From Helicobacter sp. 13S00482-2 (GTDB taxonomy: Bacteria; Campylobacterota; Campylobacteria; Campylobacterales; Helicobacteraceae): 64,000 bases of DNA. Below are positions 16,643 to 26,199 of this stretch, in pieces. The number at the start of each line of letters is the position of its first letter. Within the stretch, counting starts at the first letter, position 1. Both the position numbers and the translations under genes were made by a program. The notes below the pieces were generated by a model that was not told where the DNA came from, made no database searches, and was given only the letters and a program-made list of their open reading frames with translations. Where the stretch lies: positions 1 through 64,000 of the forward strand of contig NZ_MLAT01000006.1 of NCBI RefSeq assembly GCF_002272795.1. Reading direction: 5' to 3'.

Positions 16643-16876
16643 ATGGCAACAGTCATTAGATTAACAAGAATGGGAAGGAAGAAGAAACCATTTTACCGTG
16701 TGGTTGTTACAGATTCTAGAAAAAGAAGGGATGGTGGCTGGATAGAATCTATTGGTTTTTATAACCCATTGCAAGAACCCGCAGTCGTAAAAATCGATAC
16801 AGAAAGATTAAATTACTGGAAGAGCGTGGGTGCAAAAATGAGTGAGAGAGTAGCAAAATTATCCTCAAGTAAATAA
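16643..16876 (+). CDS. rpsP: 30S ribosomal protein S16
   Basis: The 77-residue protein is a full-length S16 ([22 protein letters not shown] at the start, ERVAKL near the end). AAAAGGAG lies just upstream of the ATG. It is the first gene of a tight operon in which khpA begins 2 bases after its stop. S16 assembles into the body of the 30S subunit, fitting its neighbours RimM (30S maturation) and TrmD. Confidence 0.97.
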   Translation: MATVIRLTRMGRKKKPFYRVVVTDSRKRRDGGWIESIGFYNPLQEPAVVKIDTERLNYWKSVGAKMSERVAKLSSSK

Positions 16877-16878
16877 AA

Positions 16879-17130
16879 ATGGTAGAGCAATTCTTAGAAA
16901 ACTATGTAAAAAAAATAGTTCAAGACCCCCATAAAGTAAGAATTTCTGGTACTCCTATCATTAATGGATGTAAAAGCATCGTTATTTACACTTCTCCTGT
17001 TGATATTGGTCGAGTTATTGGCAAAGACGGGAAAATGATCAGTGCTTTGAAAACATTTATATCTGGGGCAAAAGCAAAAGATGGATTGACCTATAAAATA
17101 GTTGTTCAAGCAGATGACTCCAAAAAGTGA
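16879..17130 (+). CDS. khpA: KH-domain RNA-binding protein KhpA
   Basis: The 83-residue protein is a single KH domain with the GRVIGKDGKMISALKTF loop (GXXG = GKDG) that contacts RNA. It lies between rpsP and rimM in the order typical of Campylobacterota and Firmicutes. In other bacteria KhpA partners with KhpB and affects small RNAs and cell size; its role here is inferred. The next gene overlaps its 3' end. Confidence 0.92.
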   Translation: MVEQFLENYVKKIVQDPHKVRISGTPIINGCKSIVIYTSPVDIGRVIGKDGKMISALKTFISGAKAKDGLTYKIVVQADDSKK

Positions 17131-17677
17131 TTTATCTTTAGTCCAAATAGGAAAAATAGGCAGAACAATCGGGCTTGATGGTGGTTTGAAGTTTATATCA
17201 AACACAGACTTCCCTCAAAGCATTCAAAAAGGTCTTCATCTTACCCTAAAGTTATTCAGTAAATTTTCATCTTCCACTCACTGTCACATCATCAAAAGTT
17301 TTAATCCAAAAAATTCAGTTATTTTTTTTGAGGATGTTGATGATATAACTCAGGCAAAACTTCTCACAAATGCGATTGCATACGTTAGCATTGAAGACAC
17401 AAAAAGAATGTGCGAATTATCTAAAGATGAATTTTTTTGGTTTGAGCTTATTGATTATGACATCATTGAAAATGGGGAAATATTAGGAAAAGTAACCGAT
17501 ATTGAACGCATTGGAACTACCGATTATCTTATAGTAAGCACTTCAGAAGAACTGATCTGCAAAAAACTGGCAAAAAAATTCTTGATACCCTATATTGAAG
17601 TATTCATCATAGAAACTTCAAGGGAGAATAGAAATATTTTTGTCAAAGGGGCAAAATCCATATTGGAAGCAAGTTGA
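17114..17677 (+). CDS. rimM: Ribosome maturation factor RimM
   Basis: RimM binds S19 and helps finish the 30S head. The protein of about 187 residues has the N-terminal RimM barrel (LVQIGKIGRTIGLDGGL) and a PRC barrel (FFWFELIDYDIIENGEILGKV-type sequence). I prefer the ATG at 17114 over the TTG at 17102, since family members start close to this point. Either start overlaps khpA, and the stop overlaps trmD, so translation is coupled. Confidence 0.93.
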   Translation: MTPKSDLSLVQIGKIGRTIGLDGGLKFISNTDFPQSIQKGLHLTLKLFSKFSSSTHCHIIKSFNPKNSVIFFEDVDDITQAKLLTNAIAYVSIEDTKRMCELSKDEFFWFELIDYDIIENGEILGKVTDIERIGTTDYLIVSTSEELICKKLAKKFLIPYIEVFIIETSRENRNIFVKGAKSILEAS

Positions 17678-18390
17678 TGAACTTTACCTTTCTGACACTT
17701 TTTCCAAGTCTTATCAACTCATACTTTGAAGATTCTATTTTAAAAAATGCCATCAGTAAAAAACTTATCACAATCAATACCATCAACATCAGAGATTATG
17801 CCAAAGATAAATACAAAAAAGCCGATCATGCTCAAATTGGTGGAGGAGCGGGGCAAGTTCTATCTCCAAATGTGATTGAAGATGCACTCAATGACTTGAA
17901 AAATCCAAAACATGTCATTTTCTTATCTCCTGTAGGGAAACCATTCACTCATAATGATTCTGTTAGATTGACTCAAAAATCTCATATTGTTCTGCTTTGT
18001 GGCCGCTATGAGGGTTTTGATGAAAGATCTATTGAAATGAGAGCTGATGAGATATTTTCTATAGGTGATTTTGTCCTCACAGGAGGCGAGCTACCTGCTT
18101 TATGTATATGTGATAGCATCTCTAGACAGATACAAGGAGTGCTAGGTAATCCAGACTCACTCATAAGAGAAAGTTTTCAATCTCATCTTTTAGAAGCACC
18201 CAATTTTTCTAGAGTGATGAATTTAGAAAAGAAATTTGAAAATTTTATTCCACCTTCAGAGTTTTCAAAGGGAAATCATAGTAGAATTGCCGACCTAAAA
18301 AATAATTTGGCAATCTTGAAGACAAAATACTTTAGGCCAGATTTATACCAAAAATGGAAAGCCACACAAAGGGTAGAAAATGAAAAATAG
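17677..18390 (+). CDS. trmD: tRNA (guanine-N1)-methyltransferase TrmD
   Basis: TrmD forms m1G37 in tRNAs with SAM, preventing frameshifting. The 237 residues include the SPOUT trefoil-knot segments [12 protein letters not shown] and [15 protein letters not shown], which bind SAM. The ATG at 17677 shares its A with the TGA of rimM; the TTG at 17674 is a less likely alternative. The 3' end overlaps rplS by 11 bases. Confidence 0.96.
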   Translation: MNFTFLTLFPSLINSYFEDSILKNAISKKLITINTINIRDYAKDKYKKADHAQIGGGAGQVLSPNVIEDALNDLKNPKHVIFLSPVGKPFTHNDSVRLTQKSHIVLLCGRYEGFDERSIEMRADEIFSIGDFVLTGGELPALCICDSISRQIQGVLGNPDSLIRESFQSHLLEAPNFSRVMNLEKKFENFIPPSEFSKGNHSRIADLKNNLAILKTKYFRPDLYQKWKATQRVENEK

Positions 18391-18736
18391 ATACATCGAA
18401 AGCTTTGAAAAAGCTCAGATTGGAGATAAGAAAATCCCTATATTTAAAGCAGGGGATACTGTAAAATTGGGTATCAGAATAAAAGAAGGCGAAAAGAGTC
18501 GTATCCAATATTTTGAAGGCATTTGTATTGCTATCAGAGGAAATGGCGTGGATAGAACATTCACCGTTAGAAAAATGGGAGCCAATAATATCGGTGTAGA
18601 GAAAACATTCCCCATATATAGCGAAAGTCTTGACACAATTGAAGTCTTAAGAATAGGTAGAGTTAGAAGAGCTAAACTGTACTACCTCAGAGATAGAAAA
18701 GGCAAATCTGCTAGAATAAAAGAGTTACGAAAGTAA
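18380..18736 (+). CDS. rplS: 50S ribosomal protein L19
   Basis: The 118-residue L19 ([38 protein letters not shown]) is full length and lies at the interface of the two ribosomal subunits. It ends the rpsP operon. A weak imperfect hairpin (GGCAAA...TTTGCC, about 18752-18782) follows between it and the converging outer membrane gene, without a good U run. Confidence 0.97.
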   Translation: MKNRYIESFEKAQIGDKKIPIFKAGDTVKLGIRIKEGEKSRIQYFEGICIAIRGNGVDRTFTVRKMGANNIGVEKTFPIYSESLDTIEVLRIGRVRRAKLYYLRDRKGKSARIKELRK

Positions 18737-18804
18737 AACAAATCTATTGGCAAAAAAGTATTCCTGAATTCTTTGTTTGCCATAGAATTCCCTAGAGTCT
18801 TTAC

Positions 18805-20067
18805 TCAAAAAGAAAAACTTCCTCCCACTTTCAGATCTAAGTACTTTGGTATCTTATAGCCTTTGGCTTCTCCTAGTCTTGTTCCGCTTTGAAGTGCGAT
18901 ATCAAAAATCCCTAATATATTGATTCCTGCTGTGAGTATCAGGCCATCATCTTGTCTAATATCCTTCATTATCCCTGCTCTCAAATCAAGAAACTCTAAA
19001 TCAAATTTTATCCCCCCGCCAATCATCTGACTTTGCTGTTTTTGATAACTAAAATTGAGTAGCTCATTAGGCAAAATATCCGCGTCTAATGCAAGGGTAA
19101 AATAACGTTCATTATAGGCCACTCCGACTCGATATTGAGGTTTTACCGTGATATTCCTGCTAGAGTATTTAAACATAGGGCTATTGACATTTTTTGCAAC
19201 CACACCAAAAGTGAGATAGCGAAATTTTGGAAAATCAATCTCATACATCATTCCCAAATCCACTCCAAAGTTTGTAGAAGACTCATAAGCGCTTTTAGAG
19301 AATGGATTTTTAAAATGATCTTGACTAAGCGTACTTCCCAAATAAATGTCTTGGACAGAAAATAGACCATTCATTAATTTAAGAGCTATCCCAAAATTCA
19401 AATTAGAGTTTTTAAGATAGAAGGTTTTAGCATAGCCAATAGGTATTTCAGAGAGCAAAAAGGTGGAGGTGATAAGTTTATGTGCATTTCCTTGTTCAAG
19501 AGCATAAACAAGCGAATGTGCTTCATAATCAGCTTGGGAAGTGGGTGTGAAGTCATAACCACCCATTGTGTTTGAAGTTAATTTTTCATAATCACTTCCA
19601 TTTTTAACAATCAAATCCATACGATTTGGATCCGCCTGAACAGAAAGACTAGCATATACAGAACCAAAATACGCTAGAGAAATAACACCAAACTCTCCTC
19701 TAATAACAGAAGAACCAAGTTGAAAAACAATCCCATTTTGACTTATCATACTCAGATTATTATCAGTGATGATGTCTTTAAAGGACTCTAAGCTCTCATT
19801 GGAAGAAGTGATGTTCGTAAAATCCACATTGGCAAGTTTATCTATATTTTTTTGTCTATACTGGATACCAACTGTATAACCAAACTTTGTTTTATTATCA
19901 GCACTCAAGAGCGCGGGATTGTAATAAACGCCATATGGGGAAGAACTCAAGGCTACCCCTGCACCACCCATACCAGCAGAAACATTCCCCATCCCCCCAA
20001 ACTCAAGACCATCAACACTTGGGAGTAATACGCCTAAAGCACTTAAAAACACAATGGTTTTTTTCAA
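18805..20067 (-). CDS. Outer membrane protein of the TraF_2/FadL-like type
   Basis: The 420-residue protein has a signal peptide (MKKTIVFLSALGVLLPSVDG) and then LEFGGMGNVSAGMGGAGVALSS and YGVYYNPALLS. These are the glycine-rich N-terminus and asparagine-proline motif of the barrel family often annotated as TraF_2 conjugal transfer-like proteins in Campylobacterota. It ends KVGGSFSF, a classic aromatic C-terminus. Start is the TTG at 20067 with GGAGG six bases upstream; upstream GTG and ATG would precede the signal peptide and lack such a site. No other conjugation gene is nearby, so a conjugative role is not implied. Confidence 0.75.
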   Translation of the reverse strand: MKKTIVFLSALGVLLPSVDGLEFGGMGNVSAGMGGAGVALSSSPYGVYYNPALLSADNKTKFGYTVGIQYRQKNIDKLANVDFTNITSSNESLESFKDIITDNNLSMISQNGIVFQLGSSVIRGEFGVISLAYFGSVYASLSVQADPNRMDLIVKNGSDYEKLTSNTMGGYDFTPTSQADYEAHSLVYALEQGNAHKLITSTFLLSEIPIGYAKTFYLKNSNLNFGIALKLMNGLFSVQDIYLGSTLSQDHFKNPFSKSAYESSTNFGVDLGMMYEIDFPKFRYLTFGVVAKNVNSPMFKYSSRNITVKPQYRVGVAYNERYFTLALDADILPNELLNFSYQKQQSQMIGGGIKFDLEFLDLRAGIMKDIRQDDGLILTAGINILGIFDIALQSGTRLGEAKGYKIPKYLDLKVGGSFSF

Positions 20068-20117
20068 TGACTGCCTCCGCATATATGCTTCAAACACCCT
20101 CTAAGGTTTTATCAAAC

Positions 20118-20534
20118 CTATTTTGCTATCAAAACAGGAATCGGTGATGAATTGATAAAGCTATTTTGATGAGAGCTAAATATTCGATGCAATAACGAAG
20201 ATTCACTTGCTCCTATCACTAATAAATCATACTGATTAGCAATTTCTAGCACCACATCAATAGGATTTCCTGTTTTGAGTATTTTTTCACACTTTAAACC
20301 TTCTTTTTCAAAGGTTTTTTCAAACTCGTCAAGAATTTCATTGGATTTCTCTTTTTCGATATTTTCGATTGTGCCATAATCCACGATTCCACTTTCAGCA
20401 TAAACTAAAACTTCAGGAGTTACATGCAAAAGCGTGAGGGCAACTTTATCTTGACTGCCAAATATGTTGGTAATTGTTTTTATCGCCCTTCTGCATTCAT
20501 CTGTATCGCTCACACCAAATAATAGTTTCACCAT
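20118..20534 (-). CDS. Universal stress protein (UspA family)
   Basis: The 138-residue protein has a single Usp domain: MVKLLFGVSDTDECRRAI at the N-terminus and DLLVIGASESSLLHRIFSS near residue 105, matching the ATP-binding G2xG9xG(S/T) loop only loosely. It is co-directional with moeA (gap 11 bases upstream) and the outer membrane gene downstream. Function in stress survival is inferred from the family. Confidence 0.85.
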   Translation of the reverse strand: MVKLLFGVSDTDECRRAIKTITNIFGSQDKVALTLLHVTPEVLVYAESGIVDYGTIENIEKEKSNEILDEFEKTFEKEGLKCEKILKTGNPIDVVLEIANQYDLLVIGASESSLLHRIFSSHQNSFINSSPIPVLIAK

Positions 20535-20545
20535 TTGAGCTCCTT

Positions 20546-21772
20546 TTATTCATTGATAATATCAAGCATTGTATCAGAAAATTCCATAACATAAGGCAAA
20601 ATTTTTAACTCCTCTTGGATTTCAGAAACCTTCTCTCCTATGATGGCAATACTATCACATTCTTCAATAGTGCTAATAGCATTTGAGCCATATTTTCCAC
20701 CCTTATAGGCTTCAAACTCTCCATTGCTGTATCTACCTAAAATCATATTTACCCTTCCATTTTTCACTCTAATGGGATTTTTTAGCTTTGCAAAAATAGG
20801 TTTTGGATAGAATCTATTTGCTCCAGAGAGTCTTTGAATCATCGGTAAAATCATTGTATTGAGATTGATGATTGCACTGAGTGGGTTACCAGGCAAAGAA
20901 CATATAAAAGTTTGTTTCAATGTACCGAGCATAATCGCTTTACCAGGCTTGATATTGATACCGTGATATTTGATATCTGCACCGCATTTTTTCAGAGCTT
21001 TCTCAAAAAAATCTGCCTCCCCAACACTAGCCCCACCACTAGTTATCACAATATCATGTTGATGAAATGTTTGGATTGCCTTTTGCAACATATCAGAATC
21101 ATCTTTTAAAACACCAAGATACTGAGCGTCATATCCATAAGAGTGCAATAAAGCTATTATAGAAACCGCATTTATATTGTATATCTGATGTTCCTGAGCA
21201 TTTTCTCCAGGCTCAATGATTTCATCTCCGCTAGAATAAACAGCAATTTTTACTTTTTGATAAACTTCCACATTATTAATACCTTGAGAGGCTATGAGTC
21301 CAATAAGTCCGTGCGTGAGTCTGTCTCCCTTTTTTGCCAATATTTCCCCGATAGATTTTTCTTCACCCTTGAATCGAATATTTGCATTTGATTTAAAATC
21401 GCCTAAAACCTCTATATATTCATCATTCTTAAGTTGCACATTTTCAAAAGGGACAACAACTTCGGTGCCTTTAGGTATCATCGCTCCTGTCATCACCTTC
21501 ATGCATTCTCCATCTAAAATCTCTAAACCAAGTGCATTTTCTCCTGCTAAAATCCTTCCTTTGATTTTGATATCTTTTTTTAAATCAGAAAGTCTAAGTG
21601 CATAACCATCCATTGCAGAATTGTCAAAAGCTGGAAGGGATTTTTTACAAAAAATATCCTCTACTAAAATCTCCCCAAAAGCTTTATAAATACTTTTTTG
21701 TATTATCTTAAGTTCAGGAAGATTGAGAGAGAAATGAATATCTTGTGCTTTTTCAAAAGAAATTGGATCCAT
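20546..21772 (-). CDS. moeA: Molybdopterin molybdenumtransferase MoeA
   Basis: MoeA inserts molybdate into adenylylated molybdopterin. The 408 residues show the family hallmarks: FDNSAMDGYALR at about residue 50, GEEKSIGEILAKKGDRL, the MoCF/MogA-like core VITSGGASVGEADF, and SLPGNPLSAIINL. AAAAGGACACAAT precedes the ATG. It is followed by uspA and preceded by fliR on the same strand, the moeA-fliR order also seen in H. pylori. Confidence 0.94.
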   Translation of the reverse strand: MDPISFEKAQDIHFSLNLPELKIIQKSIYKAFGEILVEDIFCKKSLPAFDNSAMDGYALRLSDLKKDIKIKGRILAGENALGLEILDGECMKVMTGAMIPKGTEVVVPFENVQLKNDEYIEVLGDFKSNANIRFKGEEKSIGEILAKKGDRLTHGLIGLIASQGINNVEVYQKVKIAVYSSGDEIIEPGENAQEHQIYNINAVSIIALLHSYGYDAQYLGVLKDDSDMLQKAIQTFHQHDIVITSGGASVGEADFFEKALKKCGADIKYHGINIKPGKAIMLGTLKQTFICSLPGNPLSAIINLNTMILPMIQRLSGANRFYPKPIFAKLKNPIRVKNGRVNMILGRYSNGEFEAYKGGKYGSNAISTIEECDSIAIIGEKVSEIQEELKILPYVMEFSDTMLDIINE

Positions 21773-21783
21773 ATTGTGTCCTT

Positions 21784-22548
21784 TTAAAACAATTTTTTCA
21801 ATGCTAAAAATGCCAAATTTAATTCATCTTTAAAACGGATTATAATCGCAGGTATGATGAGAATGATGACCACCAAAGCAATGGCAATTTTGACAGGAAA
21901 CCCAATAGCAAGAAGATTGAATTGCGGATGGGTTTTCATAATCATACCAAAAATAATATCACTCAAAAGCACCAACCCTAAAATAGGAAATGCCATCGCA
22001 AAACCAACTAAAAACATATCTCCAAATGCCTTTGTGAGATAAGATACCACATCATTGCTAAGCACAAATCCCCCTAGCGGAACACTTGAAAGCGTATGAG
22101 CGATAAACATCAAAACAAAATGATGAAAATTAACGCTCAAAGCAATCACTATGGCTAAAAGGGCAATCCCTTGACCTACAATGGGTTTTTGAGATCCTGA
22201 CATAGGATCATATGCACTTGCCATCGTGAGCCCCATAGAAAAACTGATGGAATCTCCTGCGAAGTTAATGGCAACAAAGACAATCTGTAAAGCTAGTGAG
22301 GCCACGAACCCCAGAAGTATCTCCATAGCACCAGCTATAATGAATGTATCAATTGTAAAAGTGAATACTGAATGAGGAATCAAAGGAAAAAACAACACTG
22401 TCATAAAAAATGTCAATGCTCCACGAACATAAAGCGGAACTAATTGATTATCAAAAAATGGGAAAAAAGTAAAAACCCCTGCAAATCTTAACAATAGTAA
22501 AAGAAAATTTCCTACATTCCCATCTGTAAGGGTACTTATGAGCTCCAT
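21784..22548 (-). CDS. fliR: Flagellar export apparatus protein FliR
   Basis: FliR is an integral component of the flagellar type III export gate. The 254 residues carry about six hydrophobic spans, beginning with NFLLLLLRFAGVFTFFPFF and including FAGDSISFSMGLTMASAYDP, a conserved FliR segment. Its ATG overlaps the stop of the HD-domain gene by one base, so the genes are coupled. It acts with FlhA/FlhB/FliP/FliQ, which are outside the window. Confidence 0.94.
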   Translation of the reverse strand: MELISTLTDGNVGNFLLLLLRFAGVFTFFPFFDNQLVPLYVRGALTFFMTVLFFPLIPHSVFTFTIDTFIIAGAMEILLGFVASLALQIVFVAINFAGDSISFSMGLTMASAYDPMSGSQKPIVGQGIALLAIVIALSVNFHHFVLMFIAHTLSSVPLGGFVLSNDVVSYLTKAFGDMFLVGFAMAFPILGLVLLSDIIFGMIMKTHPQFNLLAIGFPVKIAIALVVIILIIPAIIIRFKDELNLAFLALKKLF

Positions 22549-23750
22549 TACTCAAAATCTCTAAAAATAGATCCTATATCCACATCATTGATGATATGAC
22601 CTGAACATTTTTCAAAAATACTCTTTGCTCCTTCAGTGAGCTCAGAGCTAGATATTCCATGAGAGATTGATATCTTTGCTTCCAAAAAAGCACTCAAGTT
22701 ATCACATATTTTTAAAAACTCTCCATAAACAGGGCTATACTCATCTTGATTATAATTTTGCATCAAATCTTTTCCATCTTTTACAAATTTAGTAAAACAT
22801 TCCACCTTATAGCGATTGCTAAATTCATTTTGAGTGAAATACACAATATCTTCAGCGATATTGTGTGGAACGATGGATAGTATTTTGCTCTTCACTGCTT
22901 CTTCTTCTATTTTTTTGATATGCTCATCAAGCCCCATTACATTGCGCTTAATAGGTGAAATAATATCTCTTGTGAGTATCTCTGGAAGATCGTGAAAAAG
23001 CCCTCCTAGAAAATGATTGATTCTCATTTGCTTGCAAGTTTTAATATCTAAACTCAATAAATAAGCACTGATTGCAACAATAAGAGTATGCCCCAAAACA
23101 CTTGTGGCAGGAACTCTAGGAGTTTGACTCCAACGTTTTTGAAACCTAAGTTGTCCAAACATCGTAACAAGCTCACGAACTTTTTCAAACATCACAATCT
23201 TCTGTATGCCACGAAGATGATAATATTCTTCCACCTCATCATCAATTATTTTTTTGATGTTTCGCATATCATACATGTGAGGATTGAAATTATAAATAAT
23301 ATCAAACTCCCATTTAGAAGCGTAAAAATGGGCTGCCCTTAGAATTTCAATCTCAATAGAACTTGTGGAAGTAGCTAAGTATTGCTCCATTTGTGGAAAA
23401 AAATCATACTCACCAAGTTCTTCTTGTAATTCTGCCATCACATAACGAGCGAGTTCAGCTTGATGATGTTTTTGGAGTTGATGAAAAACAGGGGGTTTGA
23501 TATCTGTAAGAACCACACGAGCAAAGAATTCAAAACAAAAATACTCAATGAGTTTTTCCCAATCAATACATATCCCTCTTTCTTGTTCTTCATATCTTGC
23601 CAATAAATAAGAGATAACCATTTTATGAGCTTGTTTATCAAGTTCAACAAATTCCACAGGACAGGCCTGATCATTCCATCTACGAATAGAAGCTGCGACA
23701 AAAAGACGGCGTAAGAGCTTTGATTTTAAACGAGGCTTTGAAGATTGCAT
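22548..23750 (-). CDS. HD-domain phosphohydrolase-like protein
   Basis: The 400-residue protein has an HD domain in its middle: a conserved His in TSVLGHTLIV (about residue 220) and the HD pair in HFLGGLFHDLPEILTRDIISPIK (about 245-265). This resembles the YfbR-like metal-dependent nucleotidase/phosphohydrolase group. The N-terminal 200 residues add a helical region that I do not recognise. It precedes fliR with overlapping stop and start, as in H. pylori. Substrate unknown. Confidence 0.8.
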   Translation of the reverse strand: MQSSKPRLKSKLLRRLFVAASIRRWNDQACPVEFVELDKQAHKMVISYLLARYEEQERGICIDWEKLIEYFCFEFFARVVLTDIKPPVFHQLQKHHQAELARYVMAELQEELGEYDFFPQMEQYLATSTSSIEIEILRAAHFYASKWEFDIIYNFNPHMYDMRNIKKIIDDEVEEYYHLRGIQKIVMFEKVRELVTMFGQLRFQKRWSQTPRVPATSVLGHTLIVAISAYLLSLDIKTCKQMRINHFLGGLFHDLPEILTRDIISPIKRNVMGLDEHIKKIEEEAVKSKILSIVPHNIAEDIVYFTQNEFSNRYKVECFTKFVKDGKDLMQNYNQDEYSPVYGEFLKICDNLSAFLEAKISISHGISSSELTEGAKSIFEKCSGHIINDVDIGSIFRDFE

Positions 23751-23909
23751 TTTATCTCCGCATTTTAGATGTTTTTAATTTTACCATAGTTTCAGTCCAA
23801 TATACGGAGAAAGAAAAAGGGGAGGAACCCCCTTATAAAAGATTTTATAAATCATAACTCAGTCACACTAGCAAAAGAGGCTAGGAGACTTACAGCAGTT
23901 GATAAGCAT

Positions 23910-26057
23910 CTAGAAATTATAACTCACATACACACTAACAGATCTTCCAGGTGCGGGTTGTCTTCCTGCTGGTGAGACTCCAATCCCCCTAAAATAATAT
24001 TTCATATTAAAAATATTATTCATCGCAAGACTTCCTTGGATGCTTTGTCGGCCAGATTTCCATAATGTCCTGCTCACTTGTGCATTCCATACCCAATACC
24101 AAGGAAGTTTTCCTGCTGTTAGGGCAGTATTCTCATCTACAGTGTTTAAGATATCAGTATAAGAAGAACTGTAAAAATAACTTGAAACCCCAAAGTTTGT
24201 CTTCCCTATTGTATAGATTCCATCCAATACAAACTGATGAGGGGATACATATGGAAGCTCTTTACCTTTTATAGCAACACCACTTTTGGTTTGTTTATCA
24301 TTGGCAATAACCGCATTGGTGTAGGTATAAGCAGCGTGAAAAGTCAAGTTTTCAATAGGTGAATAATAAGCCTCTAGCTCCACACCTTGAGAAATTGCCG
24401 ATACAGGCTCAGTGGCAAATTTTCCAATCTTATAATTATCTGCAAAAATCGCAAAATAATTTGCATTCATGCTAAACATTTCATTGATAGCGTATCTTCC
24501 TCCACCTTCAAGAGTTTGGAAATTCGTTACATAATTTTTATCTGTGCCATCAATATCTCCTGTTTGAGCAGGAAGGAAACTTCTAGTATAGTTGGCGTAC
24601 AAAATCAAATCTTTAATAGGTTTAAAACCAATATTTATAGCGGGATTAAACTGATTATCAAGACGATGAGTAGTGGTTGTTTTTTCTGTGGCTTTCACTG
24701 TAAGATCTTTGGTGTAATTGAGTAACTCATAACGTAGTCCTGGAGTAATACTAAGCATACCTTCTAAAAAGCTGAACTCATCACTGAGATAGAGTGCTGT
24801 ATAGTTGTTACGCAAAACATAAGGCTTAGGATCTTCTAAAATTCCTGTGGCATAAGTTGTTTTATAGCCGTGGCCATAAATGTCCTCAGTTAAAAATCTC
24901 GCTCCTGCGATGATGTTTTGCTTTAAAACACCAGAGTTAATACTCATATTCAATTTAGGTTCTACGCCATTAACCACAAAACGGCGGATATTGTCTGTAG
25001 CTGAACTAGACTTATCATAACCTGTAGCGATAGTATTATATCTATCATTCACGGTAAAATTTCTAGTCATATCGTGATTAAAATAAGTGAAGGTAAAATT
25101 CCCACCGATTTGATCTGTATCCCCAAAATAATTGGTGTAGGTTACCCCAAATCGTTTTGCCACACCATCGCTACTTTCATCTTGACGCCTATTTTGAAAT
25201 CTATCAATGGCATAATCTTCTGCACTCAAAGAACCTGGTGTTTTTGCAAAATAACTATAATACTGATAGTACATTTTGATATTGTTTTCTGCATTGATTT
25301 TATAGATACCTTTAAGCATATAGTTCTGCACTTGTGTGTCACTAGATTCTCTAAAGCTCTGACCACCCACATAATTTGCCTCTGCTTGGATTCCAAAATG
25401 ATCATTTATCATCCCACCTGTTTTGAGATAAGTATCATAAAGCATATTGTTAGCTACGGGTTCACCATTTTTTCGAAAAGTTGAGCCTGTATCCTTGCCC
25501 CAAAAAGTGATTCGTTCAGAAATTTGATTCTGCCATTCATTGGGAATATCTTTAGTGATGATATTAATAACACCCCCAAAGGTATTGGGACCATATTGCA
25601 CACTTGCGCCACCTTTAATGACATCAATACGATCAACTGCTTCAAAAGTAACAGGGAAAATAGCCAATTCAAGATTAGAATAAGGTCCTCCATAAACAGG
25701 AACACCATCTAAGAGAATCATTCCTGTATTACTGTGACCATTTCCAGCCCCACCAAATCCTCTGAAGCTTATCTTTGGCAATACACCCGTCCCGCTGAAA
25801 TCCCTAATCTGAACACCTGGTATATTTTGCAACGCCTCATCCACAGTTTGATTAGCTGCTTGTTTGAGTTGCTTGTTTGAAATAACAGTTCTAGAACCTG
25901 TATAGTTTTTTACTTCTTCAGAATTCCAACTCTCTGGCGCACTATCAGCTCTCTCGGCCGAAGCTTCGATTTTCTGAAGTGTGTAATCCTTTGTGGAATC
26001 CTGAGCATTTACGAAAGCCAATGATAAAGAAGCTAATAACATCAGTCTAATTTTCAT
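23910..26057 (-). CDS. TonB-dependent receptor, FecA-like
   Basis: The 715-residue outer membrane receptor has a signal peptide (MKIRLMLLASLSLAFVNAQ), a plug domain (QLKQAANQTVDEALQNIPG; VQYGPNTFGGVINIITKDIP) and a 22-strand barrel ending SVYVSYNF. Overall sequence style fits the siderophore/ferric-citrate group (FecA/FpvA-like) without the N-terminal signalling extension. Its upstream gap (26058-26199) contains an A/T-rich TGATAATTAATTTTGA that could serve a Fur-type repressor. It lies downstream of a second receptor on the same strand, with its own leader. Confidence 0.85.
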   Translation of the reverse strand: MKIRLMLLASLSLAFVNAQDSTKDYTLQKIEASAERADSAPESWNSEEVKNYTGSRTVISNKQLKQAANQTVDEALQNIPGVQIRDFSGTGVLPKISFRGFGGAGNGHSNTGMILLDGVPVYGGPYSNLELAIFPVTFEAVDRIDVIKGGASVQYGPNTFGGVINIITKDIPNEWQNQISERITFWGKDTGSTFRKNGEPVANNMLYDTYLKTGGMINDHFGIQAEANYVGGQSFRESSDTQVQNYMLKGIYKINAENNIKMYYQYYSYFAKTPGSLSAEDYAIDRFQNRRQDESSDGVAKRFGVTYTNYFGDTDQIGGNFTFTYFNHDMTRNFTVNDRYNTIATGYDKSSSATDNIRRFVVNGVEPKLNMSINSGVLKQNIIAGARFLTEDIYGHGYKTTYATGILEDPKPYVLRNNYTALYLSDEFSFLEGMLSITPGLRYELLNYTKDLTVKATEKTTTTHRLDNQFNPAINIGFKPIKDLILYANYTRSFLPAQTGDIDGTDKNYVTNFQTLEGGGRYAINEMFSMNANYFAIFADNYKIGKFATEPVSAISQGVELEAYYSPIENLTFHAAYTYTNAVIANDKQTKSGVAIKGKELPYVSPHQFVLDGIYTIGKTNFGVSSYFYSSSYTDILNTVDENTALTAGKLPWYWVWNAQVSRTLWKSGRQSIQGSLAMNNIFNMKYYFRGIGVSPAGRQPAPGRSVSVYVSYNF

Positions 26058-26199
26058 ATAAATCCTTAAAGTTGATTTTGATAATTAATTTTGAAATACT
26101 ATAAAAATGAAAATTAATATCAGTTTAAAACTGCATCATTATTTTTAAAAATATCTTTTAAACCCCAAAAATATTCTTATTTAAAATCGCACAGACTAT

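Noticed and set aside
18752-18782. Hairpin after rplS as a terminator
   Set aside because: The stem is imperfect and no T run follows on either strand.
18805-20067. Evidence for a conjugative element from the TraF_2-like protein
   Set aside because: The family is a common chromosomal outer membrane protein in this phylum, and no transfer genes are near.
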